Program-made: the position numbers and the translations under genes
Shown here: positions 45,307 to 57,870 of the stretch, piece after piece
Numbering within the stretch: the stretch's first letter is position 1
Layout: every line of letters starts with the position of its first letter
NCBI GenBank assembly: GCA_914767715.1
Contig: OU612073.1
Location: 3,718,001-3,782,000, forward strand
Source: Membranipora membranacea
Taxonomy: Eukaryota; Bryozoa; Gymnolaemata; Cheilostomatida; Membraniporidae
DNA: 64,000 nucleotides
Direction: 5' to 3'
Notes under the pieces: generated by a model
Databases searched by the model: none
Seen by the model: only the letters and a program-made list of their open reading frames with translations
What the model was told of the DNA's origin: nothing

Positions 45307-48300
45307 TCACCATGGATAGTATGGGCTGTCTTTGGCACTAAGAAAGAAATTTTGACACCTTGACAGATTTATTATACTACAGGAAATCTGTTCTTTTCTG
45401 TTTCTTCAAATGTGAGATGCATGTAAAGCTGTCAATTTTATTTATGAATGTGAAATAGTCTATTTCACAATAGAATTTTTTATTTTTTTCTTATGAAGCC
45501 TCTTACATTATCTCATAGTTGTCTTCTCAAAACAAATGGGCACACGACCCTAATACAATAAGCAGTGTATTGGTTAAGTGCAGAGTTCGTTAGCAGCGTC
45601 AATGAAACTATATGGAATGCTTAAAACTTACAAGTCTTCACTGTATACTCTGAAGTCCTTGTTCAGATTTGCCAATGATTCTATCTCATCATCACTTAGA
45701 GAGAAATCAAACACCTCCAATTAGAGAAAATAGAATTGATGTTATCAAAATGGTAACTGTTGCAGACCATCTGAATAATTAGCTGCCCTATAAGGACATA
45801 AACACACTGGATGTCACAATTTTGAGAAGTTGGTAGAAAAGTTTAGCAACCTACATCGATGTTCTCTTTGATTCTGGACTCAGTCACTGTTTTTGGCAGC
45901 ACCACAACACCTCTTTGTAGCAGAAATCTCAGCAATACCTGCAAAACACAGCAAAAAAGTATGATTGGCCAAAAACAACGATGAGAGCGCAGGGCAGAGG
46001 GTTGTATTCTGTTACAATTATAGCTCAGTGCCACATCTTTTCACCGCCCGAGCGTCAGTTGTAGCTAATCAAATTAGTAGCCCCTGATTGCAGATAGGCC
46101 AACAGTGAAATATGCTGAAGTTGTATACTGATGTCAAGGTTTTCCCTCCACATGCACCAAGGTTTTCCCTATACCAGTACCAAGGTTTTCCCTTTACCTG
46201 TGCAGGGGTTTTCCCATGCTTCTGTGCTATACCGGTTACTACTTCCTCATTGAGAAGGTTGGTCTCTCCTGGTTTGCTCCAGAATCTTCCAGGATTTCCA
46301 AAAGGTGCAAAGGCTGACACAACAATATCATTCTTTTGGCACCAATCAACCAACTCCTGGTTGAGATGGTAGGCACTTATTTCTATCTACAGTAGAAAAG
46401 GAAAAAGATTTGATTTTAGCATGATTGCAGCCTGCAGGAGGTAACAGTGTATTATATGATAGGAGGTGTAAGAAGGAGCCGAGCAGAGGTATGAGGTGAA
46501 GAGGGCTACCTCTTCTGTAATACTGCAACCAAGATTGGACAATAGTCGTATGTAACAGAATTCTCAAAACTCTCTGCTAACTTTTTACCAGTTATTCTCG
46601 TGCTATAAAATGAAATATTGCCCACTGGCACAACAAACGAACTTTTACCTGCAGGATAGTCTAAGTGTTCAGACGGCTGCGTTTCGAGTGAGTGGCATTA
46701 CATCATTATCAACCACCCTTTTCCACGTTGATAATGTTATGCCGAAAACTTGCACTGGAGCCGTCTGAGCACTTGCACTACCTGCAGGTAACTTGGTCTG
46801 ATTTTACTTTTACCTGTAGGTTACTCGGTCTGATTCTACTGTTGTCTATGACCCTCTCTATCTGTTGTATGTTGAAGTTAGATAATCCTATGGATCTCAC
46901 TTGACCTTTATCTACACACTCTTCCATGGCCTTCCACGTATCAATATAGTCAACATCAGCGTGTATGATATTACCATCTGAGTCCTTTGGAAAATTGTCA
47001 TCACCTGCCTAGAAATGTATGAATCGATTGGCTGAAACACATGGTCTAATAATTGGAATTTTGACGGTGGTGTACTATTTTCATTGAAAAATGGGGCGGA
47101 ATCATAGACTTAATAATTAATTTATTATTAAGTCTATGGGAGGAATATATAAAATAATGCAAGATGGTGCATGCCCTAAAACAATGGTATTCATGGAAAT
47201 GAAGATTTTGTTAATTAACTTAACACTTGCAACAGACATGTATAAATCTAAAGTAGAAACTTACGCAGTAGACCTTATTGCTGCTGCATTTAATGCAAAC
47301 TTCACGACCCGCATTATCCAAACTTACTTTACATATCCTCCCCACCAAACTCCCTGGTCACACCCCATCCCAACTGATCCCACATAACAGTGATGCACAA
47401 GGTTACTAGATATGGCTAAAGGAATCTCCTTAGCAATAAGGCACATGTCAAACCTTGTAGGCCATGGGATAATGTATCAGCAGCATATCCAGGTAATCTG
47501 TCTGTAAGTCCTTAAGAGTTGTCTCCACACTGGATCTTACTTGATCTGGATGGTGATCTGTACACCAAACCTGTTAGCAAGATTGAAATTATAAACATGA
47601 CACTGAGAGAGAACTAGGGCAGACATTTAAGGTACACCCTATTTCGCCTCCCATTCTTCGGGATGTGACGAGTGACTAAACCTTATGACATTAACCAACA
47701 CTTTTTAACCAACACTATAAATCTGAGATACCATTAGCCTCATTCTTACCTAAGCTGGCTTGCAATAAAAGTGATAACAAAATTACTGGTAGTTAATAAG
47801 TGAAAAAGTGTCACTGCCAATGGGCGATTAGTGCCTGTTTCAGTTTTTGGCAGCTTGCTGCACACTCAAATTTAGGAGGTCCTCTATTGCCTCACCTCAC
47901 CCAGGATGCATTTTACTTCTCTAGGATGTATCACACTCTGAGTACGAGGATTTCGGGCAACTTGCGTCCCTCTTTACAGGCATCCCAACCTCTGTTTTGT
48001 CATAAAAAGGGTTAATAAGATTGGTAACAGGTTTAAAATTCTCATTCGGTGTTTGGGTAATTTTGATTACCCTCAAGTGTTTCTACCTTGCTAGTGATGA
48101 ATATTTGCTCTCGTCTGATTTCACCATCATTTATGAGCTCAGTTAGGGCAGGGCCCATTAGAGGTTCTGTGCCGTAACTTTTAGCTGTATCAATGTGTCT
48201 GTACCCAGCTCGGATAGATGATTTTGTTACTCGTGACATCTCTCCGTCTGGGTGCTGGGAAGAATTTGGAGAATTTGATATTTCGATTATATTCCATAGC

Positions 48301-49213
48301 ATGTTATAACAAAATCCTATTAAATATCGGGTATCTGAATGCCATAATAAAAAGCTCAGTTGATGACCGTATTAATAAATTATTTAGGTCAGCGGTGCCC
48401 ATGCCATGCAAACTGACATATCCAAAAATTATCAAGCACACTCGTTCCACATTGTTTCGAAGTATGAATTCAGTCCTTATGTCCTGTACAGGACTACTCA
48501 CAATGGTGGTCACCAGGAGCCAGTATACTAAATTTCACATCATTTAAATTTTTGTTTGACTGCATCATTCATATACTAGGCAGCATGCTCATATGGCAGC
48601 GGAGACGTAGTGAAAATGAGAACAATGGCGACAGATTCACAGACCTGATACACAGATACACTGATGATGTACATGTTACATTCAAGTATATATGCCCTTA
48701 GTCTAAGACCTCAGATGACTGAAAATGCGAGTGCGTGGTGTAACATTATCAAACAGTCACTATGAGAATGAATATTTGTCAATGTAATGTGGGTTAAAAT
48801 CGGAAGTTTTTGTCTCTGTCCAAAGACTGAGAAATACAGGTGCCTTAAGGGCACGGCCGCCATATTCGGCGCCAAGTTGCTCTCAGTTTGCAGGCAGGTC
48901 AGAGCACACCTGGGGCGTCAATTGAGCCCAGTAGTCAGTAGACTGCAGCGGGATTTGAATCCGAGACCTCCAACGCTTGCCCGTTAGAGTGCAGGCGCTC
49001 TAACCAACTGAGCTACCTCCGAATCCTAATGCCACAAACTGGTACTTGCAGCTGTCTGGGCACTAAAACTAGCATGCTCTCTGGATTGGGTAGTTATTTA
49101 ACCAACAAAGATATCGGGTTCAAACTTACATTCCACATAGTCCAAGTCCCGAGTGCAACAGATGGCATCTCATACCCAGAGCTCAACTTCTGTGCTGTGC
49201 AAAACTGAGCCAT
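45307..49213 (-). CDS. Aldo-keto reductase AKR4
   Basis: Exons on minus: 49213-49130, 48254-48087, 47570-47454, 47008-46814, 46386-46198, 45938-45855, 45714-45632, 45337-45307 (stop), 316 residues. The most diverged copy (MAQFCTAQKLSSGYEMPSVA; HPDGEMSRV; one codon longer in exon 1) yet exons 2-8 match the other three in length exactly. Tetrad Asp50 (HIDTA), Tyr55 (KSYGTE), Lys84 (FITSK), His117 (LIHYP). QVRSIGLSNF is kept and LPKTVTESR replaces LPKSVTESR; the C-terminus is KDSPYYPW. The intron 3 donor is a weak GTTTGA. Exon 5's donor lies in a 23-bp tandem repeat. Probably the oldest member of the array. Function inferred from family only. Confidence 0.92.
46133..46215 (-). repeat. 23-bp tandem repeat spanning the AKR4 exon 5 donor
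   Basis: On minus three full units and a partial one, each opening GGGAAAACC. The first unit holds the last 18 exon bases and the GTAAA donor; the following units lie in the intron. Confidence 0.8.
47103..47138. repeat. 14-bp perfect hairpin, CATAGACTTAATA family
   Basis: CATAGACTTAATAA (47103-47116) and TTATTAAGTCTATG (47125-47138), in AKR4 intron 3. Same ends as 49552-49602. Confidence 0.8.
48845..49025 (-). repeat. tRNA-derived SINE, antisense copy in AKR4 intron 1
   Basis: On minus: a head with A box (TAGCTCAGTTGGTTAGAGCG) and B box (GGATTCAAATCCC), followed by a body with CAGGTGTGCTCTGACCTGCC and GAGAGCAACTTGGCGCC. The body recurs at 49860-50030 and 30640-30775, so this is an interspersed family, not a tRNA gene. 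Confidence 0.75.
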
Positions 49214-49551
49214 GCTATCCAGTTTTCTGCCCTGTATGATAACACCTGATATTTTGAAAATAGATTCCTCTGACCCGCTTTGTTATTTCACACCTCCAGT
49301 CTCAGCTCAGCCTCTGTAACATATATGCAGATGGTGCCTGGGAAAAATCAATTACTAAGCCCCGCCCTTTCACAGTACATCTAACCTCAACCCCCTCAAC
49401 CATCCAAAATAACCAACCTGTCAAGATTTCTGATACCTTGCATAATAGTTTTGTTTATAATGTTAGAGCTGTGCAGATGACTAAATTGTTGATGATGCTA
49501 TGCATACAACAGTTGCCCCTGTGAAGATTTGTATTGCATGCATTTGGCATA
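49214..49551. other. Upstream flank of AKR4
   Basis: Presumed promoter side of AKR4. No TATA element or other gene recognised. Confidence 0.4.
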
Positions 49552-49602
49552 CCCATAGACTTAATATACTAAGTTAGGTAGGTAGTATATTAAGTCTATG
49601 GG
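49552..49602. repeat. 19-bp perfect hairpin, CATAGACTTAATA family
   Basis: CCCATAGACTTAATATACT (49552-49570) and its exact reverse complement (49584-49602) with a 13-base loop. Confidence 0.85.
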
Positions 49603-49859
49603 CATACCTTTCAACTCCATAGTAGTTATAAATCAAGAGAGGGCAACTTTGAATGAGATCTGTTTGTTGACATTAAATTCGGTCAATATCCTTCAAACAG
49701 CCACAGACTTTTTATTTCTATAACTGTGATGATAGGGAGGGAATTTTAGACAGCAAATACCTGAGTTCTTCTACGGGGTTGTCCGTGTGACCACAAAGCC
49801 TTGAGTTATAGAATTATGATGTATATACCTTCACAGTATATTACTGAAAGTACTTACAT

Positions 49860-50030
49860 AGGAGAAGGAGGTGGCTCAGTTGGTTCGAGTGCCTGCCCTC
49901 TGACACACAAAATTTTGGAGATCCTGTGTTCAAATCCTGCTACAGTCAACTCGGACGCTGTGCACCAGGTGTGCTGCAACCAGCCTACAGACTGAGAGCA
50001 ACCTGGCGCCAAACACGGCGGCCTCACCCT
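49860..50030 (+). repeat. tRNA-derived SINE, sense copy
   Basis: Head: GGTGGCTCAGTTGGTTCGAG (A box) and GTGTTCAAATCCTGC (B box). The body matches the copy at 48845-49025 (AGGTGTGCTGCAACC, GAGAGCAACCTGGCGCC). Confidence 0.75.
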
Positions 50031-50039
50031 TAAGGAAAC

Positions 50040-52116
50040 TTTATTTCTCAGATTCCTCAGACTGTGATAGAACTTCCAATTTTGACCGACATTTAAGCAA
50101 CAATAATGGATAACCATCCACGATCCAGACACCACTGGACTCCCAAATATCAAGAAAACACAGGAATTTCTACAATCCGCACAAAAGGACTTCCCGTAAC
50201 TCAGAAATCACTGATTTATACTCAAAAATGTATTTTTATTTGTTCAGCTTCATAAGACGGTTTTCTGGGCTCAAAGTAGAGCCTATTATTAGAGTTGGCC
50301 TCTCTCAATTTAGGCAGCAAAGGAAAATAGTGCTGAAATGGGCCTATCCTGGAAACCGCTTATCATAAGTAAAAAATATTTCCCACTCAGCATCGTCACC
50401 ACTGAGATCTCAGAGTGAAGGAGATTCGAAAAAAGAATTTGACTTATCAATTCCCTTTGGCAACAGGGCTTGTTATGAGGTACTGTGTGCTGAACCTACC
50501 TGGTATATCAATGCCTAAAACTACAGCAACAGATTCACACAGGAATTCAAACAGTATACATTCAATGTTTGGGCTGTGAAAACATCTTCAAAACAGAAGA
50601 CACCACCCGATATTTCCATTATTCGGAGGTTTTATCAAGAGCTAGGACTGTTTTTGACAGTAGGTAGGATTAGAACCTGATGCCGACAGATTATGGGTTA
50701 CTCTGCACTGATCTTATATATCAATATCTAAAACTATGTAAAGAGATTGAAGCAGGCTTGAGGCAAACTTGTGCTTCTGTTTGCGCTGATAAAATCTGTG
50801 ATTTATCACAGTGTGATCCAGGTCAAAGTAGAATCAAACATTCTAGTATTCTACAAGATAAGATAAAAAGCTAGCCTGAGCGCCTGCTCATATTGCAGTT
50901 TGGTGAGGGTCACTATGTATGTACCGTTACAGAATTCCATGATAAAGACTAAGTGTACATACGTAGTCTCCCCTTTTTCCTCCACCTGTCACTGCTCTTT
51001 TGGGATATCAGACAGGTGTTTGGATTTGTTTGTTTATCAATTTTTGTGGCTCCAAACTATTTTGTCACTGTGGAATGAACCAAAGATCAGTAAGCTGATG
51101 GTGAGAGGAAAGAATCGGCTGACCACTTAGTGAAACTTGATAAGGCCCACAGCACTGAACAACCCTGATTGTAGACTACAAAATGAATGGCAAGATTGTA
51201 GCATTCATAATTTCCTCTGATATTTTAATAACAAAAAAGCAAATATAATGATAAAACAAACAAATAGAATAAAAACAACAACTACAGCAATTTTCAACAT
51301 TAGCCAAAAACTCAATATAAGGACAGACTGAGTGATGTAACAAAAAACAAATGTTGACATTTGACACGATACCTGAAAGGAGTGGCAAAATCTGGTTGGC
51401 AAATCTAAAATGATGGTTCCGCTATTTGTCCTACAGTGGATAATGAAATTGACAAAGTAGGGAATTGACTGGCAATGTATGAATAATCAGCGGAATTGGG
51501 AAAAGAAGGCAACCATTTTTTATTAAAATGCATTCCTGCTTATTACATAACTGAGGTCTGATTTTTAAACTTACAGAGAGGGTACTTTACGCCCCCTACA
51601 AATTAAACTAGCCTCAGGAGTTAATAGGAATAGTTAATAGGAAGTGAGATCTTGATACAGGACTCATTACCAATTAATTACTTGTTACTCTCAGTGGCAT
51701 GTGATGTCCTCTAGCAAAATTACACACTTTTTACGAGCACATTGATGGATATAGAATGAAGGTGGTCATCTAAAAACAATTTACATGTAACCTGAGGATC
51801 TTTTGGATATTCTTCCATATAATTTGAAGTGGGGAAAAACCATCAATCAAAAAGAAATTTACATGATAAATTTGATAATTTGAGGAAGACAGAGTTACAG
51901 AAATGATACAGTTGACGGTTGTTTAGGTAATAATGTTCAGCGACCAAAGTCGAATAACTGTGTGAATGAATGGAGAGGGGGTGTATTGTGACGAAACTGG
52001 CTTGGGAGGACAAGATTTCTTCTCTTTCAAATCATTTTCATCTCCAATTGCAGCCCAATTTATCATATTCCTGAAACTATTTAGATGTCTGGAGATTGTT
52101 CTGAGATTGGCCCTCA
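50040..52116. other. Intergenic between AKR4 and HES
   Basis: AT-rich, short frames only, none with a recognisable motif. Should include the HES 3' untranslated region next to 52116. Confidence 0.5.
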
Positions 52117-54256
52117 TCACCATGGTCTCCAGACAGGAGAGACGGGTGATTGTAGGGAGCTCTGGCTGGTGCTCAATGTAGATGAGGATGAAGGAAGACT
52201 TGTGAATGCTGAACCCTGCAATTGTTGCATTGTGGGCATTGTGACAGGTTTCTGCTGGTAGGACCACAGAGGGATACTAGGTATATTTGTATCTACCCTT
52301 AGCTGAGTTCTTTCATAGGGTGAACTGCCTGCATTATGCTGTATAGCAGCTGCTTGCTTCAATGAATGTTGCGATAAATCTAAGGCAATGTCACCTGTTG
52401 CCGCCCTTGTCATCATAGACTGTGCAATACCCTTAGAACTGTCTGGTAACGTGGCTGTTGTCATACCAGAAACATTGCTGTTGGTTGGTAATGCATAAGT
52501 CTTTGTATTACTTGTCAGCAGAGCTGACAAAATGTTATAGTTGTAGTCTCTGTTAGCAATACGTTGTGAGGTTACCATTGTGTCAGATCTTCTTGGGTGT
52601 GGTGCTCCTACTGCTGCTTTTGAGTTGAATTCTGTTGGAGACCTTGCGATGAATTTCCTAATTGGGAGAGAGAGACAGTCAGGGCTGAAAGAGCTGGCAT
52701 ACTTCTCTACTGGGATGGCGGGTGGATAGCTGTCTCTAAGTGAGGGGGCCTTTGTGCCTAAAAGAAAGGAAAAATAGGAATTGTTTACAAGTTTTTAACA
52801 CTTATGATATGCAATCGCCGAAAAAATGTTTAGTTATCATTATAAAATCTTGTTACCCTAACAGATAGAAAGAGATATACTGCTGTACTGGCAACCATTT
52901 TGACCACTAGGTAATTTTTCTTGCTCATTTTTCATTTTACGTATATGAACAGGTATCTCAATTAGTCACAAATAAATATTTTTTGCAGTCTGTGTTTTTA
53001 ACAACGCAAATTGCTTACCTGGGAAATTCTTTTGTTTCTGTAGGTTTTTAAGATGCCTGACGGCCATTTCAATGACGTCGGCTTTCTCCATCTTGCTCGA
53101 ATGTCTGCAACCCTGCAAGATGTATGGAAATCAATAATGTGATAATATGCTTTAGCATATAAAGGCTATGCCAAGCTTGGGGAGGGGGGTGTGATAGAAG
53201 TGCTGACAATTAGGAATATTTGTACACTGTCAATTTTGATGGAGTTGTTCTCTCATTGTTATGCAGAGAATCACAGGCTACATGAAAGATACCAGACAAA
53301 GCACAACAACAGAATGAGCATTTGGGCAATACTTTTAGGCTAGTCTAGCATAGTTAATTTCTACCTATTTCTCATAACAAGCTGTTGGTGATAAATGGCA
53401 GTTTTGCTTCTATGGCATACAACGGCAGGTAGCAAATTCGTCGCAAGCTACAAATTTCCAGGGTTTCAAATGTTTTCTGAGGAGGAAGGTAAATATTTTA
53501 CAGTTTGAGTTCAGGGTGCAGGTAGCGTATGTAACGTACCTCTTTTTGTAAAACTTCGACCAGCAGTGTTTTGAGCTCACTGAGTGATTCGTTTATCCTC
53601 GCTCTTCTCTTCTTTTCCAGTATCGGCTTCGGATTCTAAATGAAACAAAGTATCAAACTAGAGTTTGTGTACATCAAATCAGAAGAAAGTAAATCTCATC
53701 GAGAACTCTGCAGGAACATTAATTTAACCCCTTATGATCCCTGTCTGACAGCCTCCCATCCATAACATAGGAAACCAGGATGAGTTGATCACTTTGAGGA
53801 TCTCATTCAAAAACCAAAAAAATTATTCAGTTTTGATGGTAATTTTTGGGGCTGATGGTGTATTTGATGACAGCAGAAAAGAGATTACAAATTCTTTTGG
53901 AATGTCCCATACTGTTTCTTTTAGTTTTTGCAAGGTTAGACAAGCAGTGAGACATGACTGATTATGAGCACCAATGTAGGTTTTAATGAACTCATAAAGA
54001 TCAAAGCGGATACGGGATAAGGGTATCGCCATCACATATTATTTATGAGTAAAAAGTATAATTGTGAATAACATGCAACAACAGGTTGAAGATCTTAGTT
54101 TTTTAGTGTAGAGAAATCAAACGCTATCTCTTCAAAATATCAATTAAATTTTATTGATTTCTGCATCACTGACCCGAGTTTGAAATAAAGACTAACCTTT
54201 CTTTTGGTGTTTGCCTTACTAATCTTGACATTGCCCATTCTGTTGTCCTGTGGCAT
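52117..54256 (-). CDS. Hes: HES-type bHLH transcriptional repressor
   Basis: Exons on minus: 54256-54197, 53635-53540, 53112-53019, 52757-52117 (stop), 296 residues. Residues 21-36 form the basic region with the HES-specific proline (NPKPILEKKRRARINE). Helix 1 is ESLSELKTLLVEVLQ; helix 2 is SSKMEKADVIEMAVRHLKNL. A weak Orange-like stretch follows (EKYASSFSPDC...IRKFIA), then a Ser/Thr/Gln-rich tail ending exactly in WRPW, the Groucho/TLE co-repressor tetrapeptide. HES proteins bind N- and E-box DNA as dimers in the nucleus and usually act downstream of Notch. Basic-region Pro rather than Gly, and WRPW rather than YRPW, place it with HES, not HEY. Introns lie directly before the basic region, in the loop and after helix 2. 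No neighbouring gene shares its role. Confidence 0.95.
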
Positions 54257-54361
54257 TTTGTTGCTTTGACAGAATAGTATAGTCTGTAGATTCCCTTCAG
54301 TTTAGCTCTCTATCTTGTTAGCAAATGGTGACTTGTTGTCCGCAGTCTTATGGTATCATCA

Positions 54362-54370
54362 TTTATATAG
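54362..54370 (-). promoter_or_regulatory. TATA box of the HES gene
   Basis: CTATATAAAT on minus, about 105 bases before the ATG, implying a start site near 54335 and a ~80-nt 5' leader. Upstream on minus lie ACCACA-type (RUNX-like) sites twice on the plus strand (54382-54394), a CCAAT (54455-54459) and two N-boxes, CACAAG (54464-54469, 54523-54528). The binding sites are pattern matches only. Confidence 0.55.
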
Positions 54371-54599
54371 GCGCACAGTGGACCACAAACCACAGTAAGC
54401 AATCAGTCAAATTGAATCACTTTGATCTCAATGTCATTTACTGTACGTGGCCAGATTGGGTGGCTTGTGTTTTCATTGCTATATGTCATGTATGGGACAC
54501 TTGTCAGAATAAGCTCCTCCCACTTGTGTTTTCCTCTTGACAAGGGAAGTAAGTATCCTGCGCTTAGCTTTGGGACAGGTGTGAGCAAAGATACCATAT

Positions 54600-56060
54600 A
54601 CTATTATAGTCATTAGTCAGAATTGTCATTGGCGTGAGTAAGGGTAAATTTGGTGCAAAGTAGCTTCTCCATTGTGGCATTTTATCATTAATCCGCATTA
54701 ACCATCCATTCATTTCATACTGGACCGCTGATCCATCTGCACTAGTCTGATTATTCTTAGATTTCAGAATGTTAATTACTAAATAAAGCGGCATCAGGAA
54801 CCTTAGTGCTACACAGATAATTGGTGCACATGGAAGTTCATGAAGTTTGTAGAATAGCTGAAGATTCATTTCCTAAGCCATCGTTATCGCTACCATGAAA
54901 GCTTTTATCACAACAGCCAATACTTTCATTAGAGAGAAATGACGTTGCGTTGTGACAAGTCATGTGACCGGCAGGGAGCCATCAAAACAAGCAAATAAAT
55001 AAAATCGAGAGTCGCATTTTTTATCTGGTTATATCTCAGGAAGTTATGTGCATCCATCCTCAAAACTTTACAATGTGTAATTTGAGACATTGATGGAAAT
55101 AATGTGAAAGTAAGAAGGTGATTTTTCAATTAGCCCAGAAGTTATGTATGAGAAACCATGCAGAGAAGCATGAGTGTACTACCGTAACAACTTAGTCAAC
55201 ACGCTAGATCATAACAGCATCAGTCATAAACCTGGAAGTGTGTTAAGCAATGTCCATGTAAGTATAGTTGGATAAATTCTGCATATTTCCCTCATCCTGC
55301 AGGCCATAGTGTCAAATGGAAATTTAATTTACAATCTGGCATGCATTTGGGAAGGGAACAAGTATTTAGCAAAGTGTATCATCGGTCATCATCTGTCACT
55401 GTGCATGCATTAACATACAATAGCCCCACCAAGATCATTAAACAACCTCCACAGCTATTTTATAGTTGACAACTTACAACAAACTTTGGCCCATGATAGC
55501 ATATACTCATATACTCATTGATATACTACAGTATTCTTGCACAAAGTGTTGAGGTCACCTATTTATTAGTAGCAAGGTTCACTTTGTTGTGTAAAGGTCA
55601 GATATATGAAATATAAAAGGCAGTAGTGCAAAAACAGCATTATTGCCAAACTGATTCGGATATACTTTTCTAAACAGAGGCAGTGTTCGTGGTGGTGTTC
55701 AATAAAGAGATGATCGTATTCTGAACCTCACCAGAGTATAATTCTGTGCAGTCATTGCAGCCTCCCGCTCAAGGCACCTAATATTTAGCAGGACTAGCTT
55801 AAGGATGTGGTATGAATATATGGCCTCCTTATTTCATCCAACATACTGACACTTGATTGATAATAATATCAAAATAAATATCATTACCACATTACAAAGC
55901 ACTTTATTTAATAAATACTTGCGACTAACGCACATAATTCCTGGTGATTTCTAAAAAATGGATTAAGCCATGTCATGATCATATCATTTAAGCAATGCAA
56001 CACCATTAAAAAATAAGTTTCCTCCAGCCCCACCTGCATATGGAACAATAGATAAAACAT
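54600..56060. other. Upstream intergenic of HES
   Basis: No coding region or repeat recognised. Could hold HES regulatory DNA. Confidence 0.4.
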
Positions 56061-56070
56061 CATCTCTAAA

Positions 56071-56165
56071 ATAACACGGCAAACCACGTAAACCACTGCA
56101 AGCTATGTTTACTCTGAAATCTGGATTATCTTGGTGCATAAAACTATCACTGCCAATAAATGTGT
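56071..56165. repeat. GGCAAACCAC element, copy 1
   Basis: ATAACACGGCAAACCAC ... CTGGATTATCTTGGTGCA ... GCCAATA. On minus it lies in an open frame (55984-56190) containing HQDNPDF and GLRGLPCYFRDD. Similar copies at 56451-56540 and 57871-57960. Confidence 0.65.
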
Positions 56166-56450
56166 AGATTATTATAATTGATCGTGACATCTGGTATGCA
56201 CCATTGATGTAAATCTTCTTGTTTGTCTATTTAAAAAACAACATTATAACTCACATTATATCTGGTAATGATTATTAAATGATCTCATAGAAAATAATTG
56301 TATGGATTAAGCTTAATAATAATATAATAATATAATAATTATCCATAATGATTTTATTTTACAGTAACACAACTCACTCAACAGCTACAACACTACGATG
56401 TCATCAAATGTGAGTTAAATCCAGCATCATTTGATGGTACGGTTTGATAT

Positions 56451-56540
56451 AATACCGGCAAACCACATTAACTGCGGCAAGTATGTTCTTATCCCGCTAG
56501 TTCTGGTGTAACAGAAGGCATCGATCTGCCAAGGCCAATA
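56451..56540. repeat. GGCAAACCAC element, copy 2
   Basis: AATACCGGCAAACCAC, then GCGGCAAGTATGTT, AGTTCTGG and AAGGCCAATA. The minus frame matching copy 1 is broken by stops. Confidence 0.6.
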
Positions 56541-57870
56541 ATATGTATTGTGCCTCATTTATTGTCATGGCTCAATATTCTCGAGTATGCCATATTAAAT
56601 AATTTTGACAACTTATTTAGAACATTCCATGTATGCAAATTTATTTAGCCTGTCATCAAAACAATGGCGATTCTCGGCGTTGACAGTGGTAGATTTTGAA
56701 ACATATTTCTGCATAATTTACTGTTACTTGCATTGGTCCACTGTGAAATAAAACGCTTCTGGGTTTCCTCAGCATAAATTTATAAAGCTAATGGATATCA
56801 CAAAGTATCCCTGTCAGAAAAGGCATATTAATTTGTGCATTTCCGCTGCAAAAAACAGTGTTTTACTAGAAGTAAGACGCTTCTCTGTTTGACTGAAAAA
56901 GTACACACTTACTTCTCAATTTGATAAAGTCTCTAACACTTTGATGACAATCATTCTGCATTGATGTGATATATCATAAGTATTAAACTGTATTGGCATT
57001 CATGTCTAATATCTATTTTCCAATTCAAACCTCTCAAACCTCTGAACGTTAATTATTACTGGAGAAATGCTACATTTATAAACCTGTATGTTTTAGGCCT
57101 GCCGTCATCGGGTTTGAAATTGATTTTTGCAATAGTGATAGGGCCCTTCCTGAATAATCAGTCATGAGAGAACCAATATGTTCAAATTCTTTTGGTCTTG
57201 TACTGCTACTTAGTTAATCATTAATTATTTGACCAGTTTTCAGATTCGGGATGTCACAACTGTAACAAATAAAATACCAAAGTTTCTTTATTTTCAGTTA
57301 AAATTTTCAATCCATAAACCAGATATCCAGAAAGCTGTCAAAACAAATGTAGGGAAGGCCAGATAGCGTGCAGATTCTCAGGTTTATTCTGTATTAGAAC
57401 TTGGTTCGATTCTCCGAGTCGAGGATCACCCAATCTGACCTACTACAGATATCCTAAAATAAGACCCTATCCTGACTTTGATACCTGCTCCAGCTCAAAC
57501 AAAATTTCTGTCCTTGGTAATGTAACTCGACCACTTATTGCGCAATACTATTCTTGGATACAAACATACCAAACAACGACGGCAATTTTTTGCAAACATC
57601 TAATTTTCATTACTTTTTTTCTTCAAATTTTTCAAGAATCTAGTTGGGTGTGGCTGCATATTAGATCATTCAATTATATTACATCCTATAAATAAGGATT
57701 AAGAAACAATGGGATAATGGTTTCTAAAAATGAGTATTTAATAATATCATGAAAACCAAATTGTGTGGATTAAAAATATCATTATGTTTTATGATGTAGA
57801 GACAGACACCACTGATCGGACATTCACCTCAGCTCAATTTGACGCTATAAATTGACATCGTATATCTTGA

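Noticed and set aside
48945-49025. tRNA gene on minus
   Set aside because: A and B boxes are good, but the acceptor stem does not close and the body recurs in other copies, so SINE is the better call.
51923-52267. 114-codon minus frame overlapping the HES end
   Set aside because: Different frame from the WRPW-ending exon and without any motif.
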